A stretch of DNA of 64,000 bases from Verrucomicrobium spinosum DSM 4136 = JCM 18804. GTDB lineage: Bacteria > Verrucomicrobiota > Verrucomicrobiia > Verrucomicrobiales > Verrucomicrobiaceae. A program made the translations under genes and the position numbers. Below the pieces are notes generated by a model. It searched no databases. It was not told where the DNA came from and saw only the letters and a list, made by a program, of their open reading frames with translations. Below, in pieces: positions 38,087 through 45,846 of this stretch. The DNA is taken from contig NZ_ABIZ01000001.1 in NCBI RefSeq assembly GCF_000172155.1, positions 4,435,105 through 4,499,104 on the forward strand, given 5' to 3'. Positions within the stretch are counted from its first letter, which is position 1. Every line of letters starts with the position of its first letter.

Positions 38087-38842
38087 TCAAGATGCGCGGC
38101 GTTTTTTGATCACTGGCAGAGTGAGGCCGACGTCCCTGGCAAAGACCACCGGCGGCACACCACCGTTGTCGAACTCCGCATCGTCAAAATGCCACCACTC
38201 CGTGTCCAGCATGCTGAACCCTGCCGCAGTCATCGCGAGCTGGAGAGACATGCGGCGGGATTTCACCTCCTCGCTGGGCAGCGGAGAGTTGTGCGACGTT
38301 TTGGCGTCCGCTTCGTCAAAACCCGTGGGCATTTCCAGCTCCCGGCCCGTGGCATCTACCAAGGTGACGTCCACAGCAGTGCCGGAACAATGGCGGGACC
38401 ACATGAGACTGGGGGGAGTGAACATGCCGGTGTAGCCACCGTGTTCAAAAAGCGACTCCTGCACCTCGGGCGGACGCCAGGCATCCCAGATCTTCAAACC
38501 AAACCCTTTGGACCGCAGGATCTCCTGGGCCACCCGCAGCTTTTCCACCGTGCGGATGTGCAGCAGGCACGGCATGTCCTGGGGGTACAGCGGCTGCCAG
38601 CACACATTTTTCTTGGTGCGATACGGCAGGTCATACTGGATGTCGGGAATGTAAATCCGCACGTCCACCAGACCACGCTGGCTGGCCGCTGAGATCACTT
38701 CATGCAGTTGAGCTGCGCCCAGCCAAACTTCCTTCTTCCCGTCCGTCTTGCCTGTGTATTTGGACTTGGGTGGCGTGCTGCCACAATGCGTGAGCAAGCA
38801 GGCAGAAAAAGCGGCCAGGGCAATTAGTTTGGTCCTCACCAT
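38087..38842 (-). CDS. VanX/DdpX-type D-Ala-D-Ala dipeptidase, lipoprotein
   Basis: A 251-residue zinc dipeptidase of peptidase family M15D. The start MVRTKLIALAAFSACLLTHC carries a lipobox (LTHC, Cys20), so the mature enzyme is probably anchored in the envelope, unlike cytoplasmic VanX of resistance operons. Zinc and active-site motifs are seen: WDAWRPPEVQESLF, SRHCSGTAVDVTL (SxHxxGxAxD) and EWWHFDD. An in-frame start 66 codons upstream would add low-complexity sequence before the lipobox and is rejected. A periplasmic role in peptidoglycan dipeptide recycling is likely; a vancomycin-resistance role is not suggested, since no VanH/VanA-type genes are adjacent. Confidence 0.9.
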   Translation of the reverse strand: MVRTKLIALAAFSACLLTHCGSTPPKSKYTGKTDGKKEVWLGAAQLHEVISAASQRGLVDVRIYIPDIQYDLPYRTKKNVCWQPLYPQDMPCLLHIRTVEKLRVAQEILRSKGFGLKIWDAWRPPEVQESLFEHGGYTGMFTPPSLMWSRHCSGTAVDVTLVDATGRELEMPTGFDEADAKTSHNSPLPSEEVKSRRMSLQLAMTAAGFSMLDTEWWHFDDAEFDNGGVPPVVFARDVGLTLPVIKKRRAS

Positions 38843-38919
38843 CGTGGGCAGTTTACAATCGTTGCAGATCAGGGTTCGTTTGTTGGGCGAACCGTTTCCT
38901 ACACCATCCCGCCCCCCTC

Positions 38920-39963
38920 GTGACCGAAATTCTTGCTCACTCACTGATTTTTCTCCTGGGGCTGATCGCAGGGGTGGGCGTCCTCCGCACGGTGGAGCGA
39001 TTCCCCTTCCCGTTCTACCGTTTGGGCCAGTCGGCCACACGCTCGGGCACAGGACGTCGGACTCTCGTTGTCCTTGTCACAGCCGGACTCTATCTGGCTG
39101 CATTTGCTGCGGTCCGGGGCCCGTGGGAGTCCTGGCCATCGTGGGGCCCCCTGTTGGCGCTCCATTGGATCTTCATCACGCTGCTCATCGCAGGCACCTT
39201 CATCGATCTCGACCACTTCCTTTTACCGCATGAGATCACCTTTGGCGGCTTGGCGGTCGGGCTGGCAGGCACCGCCTTGGTGCCCGGACTGCTGCATGAG
39301 TCCACCACCTGGAGGGGCTTTCTGGCCTCGGTCGCGGGTGCTTGCGTCGGAGCCCTTCTCATCTGGCTGATCATCCAGCTGGGCAAGCTGGCATTTGGCA
39401 GGCTGAGCAGGCAGTTTAAGGAACCCCTGTCCTGGAGCGTCACCCAACCTACTGAGGAACAGCCGCCCCAATTCAATCTGGGTGATGAGACGCTTTCGTG
39501 GGAGGACATCTTCTTTCGCCCTACCGACCAGCTCCTCCTGTCATGCTCAGAACTCACGATCAATGACCAACAATGTGGCCCATGCGAGCTGAAGGTCTGG
39601 AGAGACCGGCTGGAGACTCGGGCAAGAAACAACCAGGTCATCGTCCAGCAGTCCATGGAGTCCGTGACGATCCTGAAAGGTCAGTGCACGAAGGTAGTCA
39701 TCCCTCGCGAGGCCATGGGTTACGGTGACCTCTTTCTGCTGGCCATGATCGGCAGTTTTCTGGGCTGGCAGGGAGCGCTGTTCACGCTGGTAGGAGCATC
39801 CTTTCTGGGGTCTGCCATCCCTCTGTTGGGGGCGGCGGTCCTTCGCAGCAAGGAATGGAGCAGCAAGATCCCCTTCGGCCCCTATCTGGCCGCGGCGGCT
39901 GTGATCTGGCTCTTCTTCCGCGTCAGGCTGCTGGAATTCCTGAGCCCGTTCTTTGTGGTTTGA
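38920..39963 (+). CDS. Prepilin-peptidase (A24) paralog lacking the N-terminal zinc domain
   Basis: A 347-residue polytopic membrane protein clearly homologous to the complete prepilin peptidase encoded just downstream. It retains the catalytic aspartates of family A24: Asp96/Asp98 in GTFIDLDHFLLPHEITFGG, and Asp270 in REAMGYGDLFLLAM. In place of the CxxC...CxxC cytosolic loop it has a short basic stretch (RLGQSATRSGTGRR), so it cannot bind zinc there and may lack N-methylation activity. Like its neighbour it carries a soluble insert of about 100 residues between the two aspartate motifs. The start is GTG (GTG ACC GAA). The next gene begins 102 bp downstream. Its substrate is unknown. Confidence 0.82.
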   Translation: MTEILAHSLIFLLGLIAGVGVLRTVERFPFPFYRLGQSATRSGTGRRTLVVLVTAGLYLAAFAAVRGPWESWPSWGPLLALHWIFITLLIAGTFIDLDHFLLPHEITFGGLAVGLAGTALVPGLLHESTTWRGFLASVAGACVGALLIWLIIQLGKLAFGRLSRQFKEPLSWSVTQPTEEQPPQFNLGDETLSWEDIFFRPTDQLLLSCSELTINDQQCGPCELKVWRDRLETRARNNQVIVQQSMESVTILKGQCTKVVIPREAMGYGDLFLLAMIGSFLGWQGALFTLVGASFLGSAIPLLGAAVLRSKEWSSKIPFGPYLAAAAVIWLFFRVRLLEFLSPFFVV

Positions 39964-40065
39964 GAGCGGTGCCTGGAAGCTTTGGACGGGCGATGAATTA
40001 ACTTTCCCCGTCGGCGGCTTCCGCTAAGCTGGCGACCACATTTCCCCTTTCTTCACCCCTGCCTC

Positions 40066-41232
40066 ATGACCCGGATTGCTGTGCTCGAGTTCCTTATCCA
40101 CCTGCTGATTTTCTTTTTGGGGGCAGGCATCGGTTCATTCCTCAATGTGGTCATCTACCGGCTGCCGCTAGGTATCTCGGTGAACAATCCCAAGCGGTCC
40201 TTCTGCCCGCAGTGCAAGAAGCAAATCCCCTGGTTCCAGAACCTGCCGCTCATCAGCTGGCTCTCGCTGCGTGGCAAGTGCGCCGCCTGCAAGTCCCCCA
40301 TCCCCTTCCGCTACTTCTTTGTGGAGCTGCTCACCGGGTGCATCTTCTACGCGATCTTCATCAAGTTCCGCGGTTCCTGGGACTACCGGCTGGATTGGGG
40401 TGACATGGTGATTCTCTACTGGATCTTTGCCGCCCTCCTCATCGCTGGCACGTTCATCGATATCGATCACTACATCCTGCCGCATGAGATCACCTTCGGC
40501 GGCCTGGCCGTGGGCCTGATTGGCAGCTGGATCGAACCTCAGCTCATGGGTGAGTTCATCCGCAGCCGTGGCCTGGTTGCCTCGCTGGCGGGGGCCTGCA
40601 TCGGCGCGACCCTCATCTGGGTGATCATTCAACTGGGGAAAATGGCCTTTGGTCGCATCAAAAGAAAGTTCCAGTCCCCCGAAGCGTGGACGATCTCCCA
40701 GCCGAAGGAAGACGAGCCCCCGCTCTTCGAGATCGCCAAGGAGTCCTTCACCTGGCACGACATCTTTTTCCGCCCCTCTGACCGTCTGGTCATGACTTGC
40801 ACAGAACTCAAGGTAAACGAAACCAGCTATGGCCCCTGCCAGTTGGAACTGCGGGAGAATGCCATGAAGATCCGCCCGGAGTCCGGTGCCGAGGTACAGC
40901 ACACCACGCTGGAGGATATCAAGAAGCTGGAAGGCCAGGCCACCCAGGTCCTCATCCCCCGCGAGGCCATGGGCTACGGGGACATTTACCTGCTGGCCAT
41001 GATCGGCAGCTTCCTTGGTTGGCAGGCGGTGCTTTTTACTGTCGTCGCCGCCTCGGTCCTCGGCAGCATCATTGGCGTGGTGCCCCGCCTCTTTGGCAAG
41101 ACGGAATGGAGCAGCAAGATCCCCTTTGGCCCGTACCTCGCAGGCGGAGCGATGATCTGGCTCTTCTACGGGCCCCAACTCGTGGAGTGGTATATGAACC
41201 GCCTCGTTGTCCGGGAAATTCTGGATGTGTAA
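40066..41232 (+). CDS. Type IV prepilin peptidase / N-methyltransferase with an inserted domain
   Basis: A 388-residue bifunctional membrane enzyme that cleaves and methylates type IV prepilins or type II pseudopilins. The N-terminus has GAGIGSFLNVVIYRLP, and the zinc loop has CPQC at 47-50 and CAAC at 72-75. Catalytic aspartates are Asp132/Asp134 (GTFIDIDHYILPHE) and Asp306 (AMGYGDIYLLAMIGSF). Between them (about 197-300) lies an atypical soluble insert (EAWTISQPKEDEPP, FTWHDIFFRPSDRLVM) absent from standard PilD. It lies downstream of a zinc-less paralog; no pilus genes are in the window. It probably serves a dispersed type IV pilus or secretion system. Confidence 0.92.
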   Translation: MTRIAVLEFLIHLLIFFLGAGIGSFLNVVIYRLPLGISVNNPKRSFCPQCKKQIPWFQNLPLISWLSLRGKCAACKSPIPFRYFFVELLTGCIFYAIFIKFRGSWDYRLDWGDMVILYWIFAALLIAGTFIDIDHYILPHEITFGGLAVGLIGSWIEPQLMGEFIRSRGLVASLAGACIGATLIWVIIQLGKMAFGRIKRKFQSPEAWTISQPKEDEPPLFEIAKESFTWHDIFFRPSDRLVMTCTELKVNETSYGPCQLELRENAMKIRPESGAEVQHTTLEDIKKLEGQATQVLIPREAMGYGDIYLLAMIGSFLGWQAVLFTVVAASVLGSIIGVVPRLFGKTEWSSKIPFGPYLAGGAMIWLFYGPQLVEWYMNRLVVREILDV

Positions 41233-41331
41233 GCGTCGGGAGGCAGTTCAGTTTTGATCACCGAGGAGGCATAGCTGTATTGCGTTAGCATACTTGGACA
41301 GGTCACTCCTACGTATTACCCTGCCGCCATC

Positions 41332-41979
41332 ATGAGGATCCTCATCACCGCTGGCCCCACCCGTGAGCCACTCGACCCCGTTCGCTACCTCACCAACCGG
41401 TCCTCCGGTCGGATGGGATATGCCCTGGCTGAAGCCGCCGTGGCAGAGGGTCACTTGGTGGATCTTGTGAGTGGGCCAGTAGGCCTGCCACCCACCGATG
41501 GCGTGAAGATGCACTTTGTGGAAACAGCCCAACAAATGTGGGAAAAAGTGCGCCAACTCACTCTGGGTGAACCTCCACCGCAACTGGCAATTCACGCTGC
41601 CGCAGTGTCCGACTACAGACCAAAGATCGTGGCGGAACAAAAGATCAAAAAGCAGGCAGACACCTTGGTTCTCGAGCTTGAGCGCAATCCGGATGTGCTG
41701 GGATCCATGCGTGGAGCCTTCGGTTTCAAGGGCTATTTGGTAGGCTTTGCTGCTGAAACTCAGAACCTGGTCGCCAACGCCCAGGAAAAACTGAAACGCA
41801 AGGGGTGCGATCTGGTCATTGCCAATGACGTGAGCCGCAAGGACACGGGGTTTGACAGCGCGGAAAACGAAGTCATGCTTTGCCTCCCTTCGGGCGAAAC
41901 GGAGCTAATTCCCAAACAGTCCAAGCAAACGCTGGCGCGCGAGATCATCCGAAGGGTCGTCGCGCTGGCTTCCCAGTAG
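41332..41979 (+). CDS. coaB: Stand-alone phosphopantothenate-cysteine ligase
   Basis: A 215-residue Rossmann-type ligase joining 4'-phosphopantothenate to cysteine in CoA synthesis. The hallmark is MRILITAGPTREPLDPVRYLTNRSSGRMG, split here as the start ITAGPTREPLDPVR and the NRSSGRMGYALAEA motif; AAVSDYRPK and the NDVS loop with KDTGFDSAEN follow. In most bacteria this is the C-terminal half of a CoaBC fusion. Here the protein begins directly with the CoaB nucleotide motif, and no CoaC domain precedes it in any frame. It is 13 bp upstream of the inositol monophosphatase gene and likely co-transcribed with it. Confidence 0.92.
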   Translation: MRILITAGPTREPLDPVRYLTNRSSGRMGYALAEAAVAEGHLVDLVSGPVGLPPTDGVKMHFVETAQQMWEKVRQLTLGEPPPQLAIHAAAVSDYRPKIVAEQKIKKQADTLVLELERNPDVLGSMRGAFGFKGYLVGFAAETQNLVANAQEKLKRKGCDLVIANDVSRKDTGFDSAENEVMLCLPSGETELIPKQSKQTLAREIIRRVVALASQ

Positions 41980-41992
41980 TCCCCTTCCCTCC

Positions 41993-42751
41993 ATGAGTTC
42001 GAGTTCCCTCCTGAGTGTCGCCCTTGAAGCCGCCCACGCCGCCGGCCAGCTACAACGCGAGAACCTGGGGTCCGACCTCGCCGTGAATGAGATGCTGCAG
42101 TACGACATCAAGCTCGATCTCGATGTGCGCTGCCAGACCCTGATCACGGACATCATCCTGAAGAACTTCCCCGACCATGCGGTACTTGGTGAGGAAGGGA
42201 ACGCGGGCAATCCCGACGGCACCACCCAGTGGATCGTGGACCCCATCGATGGCACGGTGAATTTCTTCTACGGCATCCCGCACTTCTGCGTCTCCATCGG
42301 TGTGAAGGTGAATGGTGAACTGGTCGCCGGCGTCATTTACGATCCGAACCAGGACGAGACCTGGGCCGTGGAAAAGGGCTCCGCCCCCACGCTCAATGGC
42401 AAAACCATCCGCACCAGTTCCCGGACGAAAATCAGCGACGCCGTGGTGACCTGCGGTTTCTCCAAGAGCGAGGAGGCCATCCTCGCCAGCTTTGAGCGCT
42501 ACAAGCGCATTTCCCTGGCGGTGAAAAAGACCCGCATGCTTGGCAGCGCAGCCTTGGCCCTGGCTTACATTGCCTGCGGTCGTCTGGACGCCTATGTGGA
42601 GGAGCAGATCAGCGAGTGGGACGTGGCCGCTGGCCGTCTCATCCTGGAAGGCGCAGGAGGCACATTTATCGAGCAGCCCAGCCGCACTCACGAGGGCAAG
42701 ATGTTCATCGTCGCCACCAACGGCAAGATCGACATGAATCCGTACCTCTAA
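41993..42751 (+). CDS. Inositol monophosphatase family protein
   Basis: A 252-residue Mg-dependent sugar-phosphate phosphatase of the IMPase/SuhB superfamily. Metal-binding motifs: GEEG at 66-69, DPIDGTVNF at 83-91 and SEWDVAAGRLILEGAGG near the C-terminus. The substrate could be inositol-1-phosphate or another sugar or nucleotide phosphate; close SuhB, HisN and CysQ relatives are hard to separate by eye. The gene starts 13 bp after coaB. A 48-bp array of six 8-bp repeats lies between its stop and the ispF start. Confidence 0.88.
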   Translation: MSSSSLLSVALEAAHAAGQLQRENLGSDLAVNEMLQYDIKLDLDVRCQTLITDIILKNFPDHAVLGEEGNAGNPDGTTQWIVDPIDGTVNFFYGIPHFCVSIGVKVNGELVAGVIYDPNQDETWAVEKGSAPTLNGKTIRTSSRTKISDAVVTCGFSKSEEAILASFERYKRISLAVKKTRMLGSAALALAYIACGRLDAYVEEQISEWDVAAGRLILEGAGGTFIEQPSRTHEGKMFIVATNGKIDMNPYL

Positions 42752-42766
42752 GGTGCAGGCTTAAGG

Positions 42767-42814
42767 CACTGATCCACTGAGTTACTGAATCACCGATTTA
42801 CTGATTTACCGAAA
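42767..42814. repeat. 48-bp array of six degenerate 8-bp repeats (YACYGANT)
   Basis: Six units in exact 8-bp phase: CACTGATC, CACTGAGT, TACTGAAT, CACCGATT, TACTGATT, TACCGAAA. The array fills most of the gap between the inositol monophosphatase and ispF, and its last base is the A of the ispF start codon. A similar 48-bp array is at 54030-54077. Confidence 0.85.
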
Positions 42815-43293
42815 TGTCCACCCGTGTCGGCATAGGCTACGACGTCCACCAGTATGCAGAAGGCCGCGCCTTCATTCTCGGCGGTGTGGAGATCCCGCAC
42901 CATCGGGGCTTGAAGGGCCACTCTGACGCCGACGTGCTAAGCCATGCTATTGCAGACGCAGTCCTGGGGGCCCTGGGTGAGCCGGACATTGGCTACTGGT
43001 TCCCGCCAACCGACGCCAGCATCGAAGGCATCAGCAGCCTCAAGATCCTGGAGAAAGTCGCCCAGATCGCAGCCGACAAGGGCATGAAGATTGTGAATGT
43101 GGACAGCACCGTGGTGGCCGAGGCTCCCAAGGTGAATCCCCATCGCCTGGCGATGAAAGAGAAGATCGCCGCCGCATTGGGGGTCACGCCAGATCTCGTC
43201 GGGGTGAAAGCCACGACCAACGAGCGCATGGGATTTGTGGGGCGTGAGGAAGGCGTGGCAGCCATGGCCGTGGCAAGCGTGGAGAAGGCGTAG
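42814..43293 (+). CDS. ispF: 2-C-methyl-D-erythritol 2,4-cyclodiphosphate synthase
   Basis: Non-mevalonate isoprenoid enzyme forming MEcPP. At 159 residues it has the family's usual length. The metal site is visible as Asp10, His12 (GYDVHQY) and His44 (GHSDADVLSHA). GALGEPDIGYWFP, KATTNERMGFVGR and the EGVAAMAVA end are typical. The start ATG is fused to the end of an 8-bp repeat array, so there is no ordinary Shine-Dalgarno sequence before it. It may be the last gene of coaB-IMPase-ispF. It ends in a region of stem-loop repeats. Confidence 0.97.
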   Translation: MSTRVGIGYDVHQYAEGRAFILGGVEIPHHRGLKGHSDADVLSHAIADAVLGALGEPDIGYWFPPTDASIEGISSLKILEKVAQIAADKGMKIVNVDSTVVAEAPKVNPHRLAMKEKIAAALGVTPDLVGVKATTNERMGFVGREEGVAAMAVASVEKA

Positions 43294-43343
43294 GGAAGAG
43301 AGTAGGCCTAGAGGGTAGAGAAGCCACCGCCTCCGGGAGAAGA

Positions 43344-43360
43344 CGCGTTCTTTGAACGCG
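43344..43360. repeat. CGCGTTC-TTT-GAACGCG hairpin
   Basis: A perfect 7-bp stem with a 3-nt loop, 50 bp after ispF. It belongs to a block of dispersed repeats; there is no T tract, so it is unlikely to be a terminator. Confidence 0.55.
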
Positions 43361-43374
43361 CATTGAATCCGCGC

Positions 43375-43441
43375 CCGCATAAATGCGGAACTCCAACCCT
43401 CTCCGGTCCAACTACAGGGTTGGAGTACCGCATTGATGCGG
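43375..43441. repeat. Inverted pair of GGGTTGGAGTA stem-loop repeats
   Basis: Two copies face each other. The minus-strand copy has stem CCGCAT-AA-ATGCGG at 43375-43388 followed by ACTCCAACCC. The plus-strand copy has GGGTTGGAGTA at 43418-43428 and stem CCGCAT-TG-ATGCGG at 43428-43441. The copy at 18337 has CCGCTT-TA-AAGCGG instead, so the stem changes while pairing is kept. Confidence 0.8.
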
Positions 43442-43520
43442 CTCAGGACGCGGTTCCCCTGACGCGACAATCCCGGCCACACCGTCCATCAGCAAACACA
43501 CACCACCTCCTCCGCTCTCA

Positions 43521-43559
43521 CGCGGGGCCGGAGTCCCCGCCTCCTTTAACTCTACGGCG
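43521..43559 (+). repeat. CCCCGCCTCC element, copy 3
   Basis: The sequence begins CGCGGGGCCGGAGTCCCCGC and continues CTCCTTTAACTCTACGGCG. It matches the elements at 18977 and 19121. Confidence 0.75.
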
Positions 43560-43579
43560 CTCCATCCATTCCAACAAAA

Positions 43580-43606
43580 AACGCGCCCCGTGTCACAGGG
43601 CGCGTT
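43580..43606 (-). terminator. Rho-independent terminator of the aspartate aminotransferase gene
   Basis: A 9-bp perfect stem (AACGCGCCC at 43580-43588, GGGCGCGTT at 43598-43606). On the minus strand it is followed by a T run, 43 bp past the stop. Confidence 0.9.
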
Positions 43607-43648
43607 CTCTGCAAATCAATCTAAAATCCTCGAACCCAACCAGCTGTC

Positions 43649-44815
43649 TTAGTGCTGGTTGCAGAACTCTTCGAAGCGGTCCATACCGGCGTTGATCACG
43701 TCGAGGCTGGTCGCGTAGCTGAAGCGGATCGTGTAGTCTTCACCGAAAGCAATGCCAGGAACGGCGGCAACCTTCTGCTTGCTGAGCAGTTTCTCGGCAA
43801 AGTTCACGGACTTGATGCCGATGGGCTCGATGTTCACCAAGAAGTAAAAAGCTCCCCAAGGCTCGACCACGCGGATGTTCTTGATCCCCTGAAGGCGGCC
43901 CAACATGAATTCACGACGCACATTGAACTCTTCACGCATGTCCGCCACGATCTGCTGGTCTCCGTTGAGGGCGGCAATCGCGCCGTATTGGGCAAAGGTC
44001 GTGGGGTTCGAGGTCGTGTGGCTCTGGATGGTGTCGATCGCGTCGGCAATGGCCTTCGGAGCGGCGGTGTAACCAAGGCGCCAGCCAGTCATGGCATAGG
44101 CTTTGGAGAAGCCGTTGACGGTGATCGTCAGGTCCGAAACTTCCTTGCCCAAAGAGGCGATGCTGATGTGCTTGTTGTCACCATAAACGAGCTTCTCATA
44201 AATCTCGTCGGAGAGGATCACGATGTCTTCGCCCACGGCGATTTCAGCGATCTTCTCAAGCTCGTCTTTGGAGTACACAGACCCGGTCGGATTGCCAGGG
44301 CTGTTGAGGATGATCATCTTCGTGAGAGGAGACATCGCCTCTTCGAACTGCTCGGGAGTGATTTTCCAACCGTCTTCGGCCTTGGTCTCGACGATGACCG
44401 GCACGGCACCCACGAGGCGCACCATTTCAGGATAGCTGGTCCAGTAGGGAGCCGGGATAATGACTTCATCTCCCGGATTGCACACTGCCAGGATCGCGTT
44501 GTAACAGGAGTGCTTGGCACCACAGTTCACGCTGATCTGAGAGGGCGAATACTTGAGTCCGTTGTCCATCTCGAACTTGGCAGAAATCGCCTCACGCAGC
44601 TCGATCAGCCCGGAGCTCTCTGTATAACGGGTCTGGCCATCCTGGAGTGCCTTGATGGCCGCCTCCGTGATGTGGGCCGGGGTATTGAAGTCAGGCTCCC
44701 CCGCGCCAAAGCTCAAAACGTCCACGCCCTGTTTCTTCAGCGCTTTGGCCTGGCTGGTAATGGAAAGCGTCAGAGAAGGAGCCAGTTCAGATACGTTTTT
44801 GGAGATGAAGTCCAT
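43649..44815 (-). CDS. Class I aminotransferase, aspartate aminotransferase type
   Basis: A 388-residue PLP enzyme of the Ibeta subgroup, interconverting aspartate and 2-oxoglutarate with oxaloacetate and glutamate; some members also use prephenate. SFGAGEPDFNTP lies at 35-46, PAPYWTSYPEM at 121-131, NSPGNPTGSVYS at 171-182 and DEIYEKLVYGD at 203-213. NGFSKAYAMTGWRLGY carries the Schiff-base Lys238. The ATG at 44815 is chosen over an upstream in-frame start because homologs begin near MDFISKNVSE. It lies convergent to ispF, downstream of prmA on the same strand with a gap of about 117 bp. Confidence 0.93.
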   Translation of the reverse strand: MDFISKNVSELAPSLTLSITSQAKALKKQGVDVLSFGAGEPDFNTPAHITEAAIKALQDGQTRYTESSGLIELREAISAKFEMDNGLKYSPSQISVNCGAKHSCYNAILAVCNPGDEVIIPAPYWTSYPEMVRLVGAVPVIVETKAEDGWKITPEQFEEAMSPLTKMIILNSPGNPTGSVYSKDELEKIAEIAVGEDIVILSDEIYEKLVYGDNKHISIASLGKEVSDLTITVNGFSKAYAMTGWRLGYTAAPKAIADAIDTIQSHTTSNPTTFAQYGAIAALNGDQQIVADMREEFNVRREFMLGRLQGIKNIRVVEPWGAFYFLVNIEPIGIKSVNFAEKLLSKQKVAAVPGIAFGEDYTIRFSYATSLDVINAGMDRFEEFCNQH

Positions 44816-44932
44816 TTGGGCGTGCTGTTTAAAAATTGGAGGGAGGGGTACAAAGGAGAGGCAGGCGGCTTTGTCAACCACCGTAAAGCAATGATGAGGT
44901 CATCTGTGAAGGCAATTTTGGGTGAAACCGCC

Positions 44933-45781
44933 TCACTTCCTCCCCGCCAGACGACCCCGTGCGGTGACCCATTTTCCACGGATGACCACCTCCTCGAAGA
45001 CCAGCCCCGCCTTCTCTCCCAGCTTGAGGCAGTCGTCCGCCTGGGTCCTGAGGATGCCGCTGACAAAAACGATGCTGTGCTTGGACATGGACTTCACTAT
45101 TTTGGGGAACACGTCCTCCAGGATGTCGTAGAAGAGATTCGCTGCCACGCAGTCCCAGCGACGGGAGGGTTTCCACTTCAATACATCGGCCTCTTCAATC
45201 ACGACATTTTGGGTCCGATTGCGCACCAGATTTTCCTGCGCCACGCGCACGGCTTTGTCGTCAAAGTCGCAACCCCAGGCCTCACTGGCACCGAGCTTCT
45301 CGGCGGCGATGGCGAGCACACCGCTACCGGTGCCAAGATCCAACATCGTCCAGGGCTGACCTTCCTTGCTCTTCGCATAGTCCACCAGCATGCGCAACAC
45401 GGTGGCCGTGGTAGCGTGGTGGCCGGTGCCAAACGCCATGTCCGCAGGAATGCTGATCACTTGAAGCTTGGGATGGGCCTTCTCGATCTCCTTGAGCTTG
45501 GTCTTGGCCTTCTCCGCCACCACCAGCAGACGTCCCCTCACTTTCACCGGCGGCGGTTGCTCCTGGCTCATCGCCGCCCAGTTCTGCGCCTTCAGTTCGC
45601 GCACGCTGCCGCCGAACTGCTTCGAGATGGCCTCTGCCTCTTTCTTCTTCTCGCAATAGACTTCAATGCGGATGGTGCTGCGGCCCGCGATCCGCGTGAT
45701 GACAGCACGGGGCTCCCCGGCGAAACGTTCCTCCCAGGCATCTGCCCACTTTTCTGATGACAACTTAGACCACACAAACAT
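44933..45781 (-). CDS. prmA: Ribosomal protein L11 methyltransferase
   Basis: A 282-residue SAM-dependent methyltransferase that trimethylates L11. Signature pieces: IPADMAFGTGHHATTATVLRM, the SAM motif LDLGTGSGVLAIAAEKLG, WGCDFDDKAVRVA, a WDCVAANLFYDIL catalytic-loop-like stretch and a FVSGILRTQADD end. The N-terminal substrate-recognition part is shorter and more divergent than in E. coli. ANLF stands where most members have ANIL, so function on another substrate is conceivable. It starts at an ATG (45781) and precedes the aspartate aminotransferase on the same strand. Confidence 0.88.
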   Translation of the reverse strand: MFVWSKLSSEKWADAWEERFAGEPRAVITRIAGRSTIRIEVYCEKKKEAEAISKQFGGSVRELKAQNWAAMSQEQPPPVKVRGRLLVVAEKAKTKLKEIEKAHPKLQVISIPADMAFGTGHHATTATVLRMLVDYAKSKEGQPWTMLDLGTGSGVLAIAAEKLGASEAWGCDFDDKAVRVAQENLVRNRTQNVVIEEADVLKWKPSRRWDCVAANLFYDILEDVFPKIVKSMSKHSIVFVSGILRTQADDCLKLGEKAGLVFEEVVIRGKWVTARGRLAGRK

Positions 45782-45846
45782 GGCGGGATGCTAGAGGCAA
45801 TCCTTCCTTCCGTCACCTATTCTTATCGGGGGCAGGCGGCCCCTCG

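Noticed and set aside
38087-38842. Vancomycin-resistance cluster
   Set aside because: VanX-like motifs are present, but there are no VanH/VanA-type genes nearby, and the lipobox points to an envelope peptidoglycan role.
42767-42814. CRISPR array
   Set aside because: The 8-bp units abut one another with no spacers and are far too short for CRISPR repeats.
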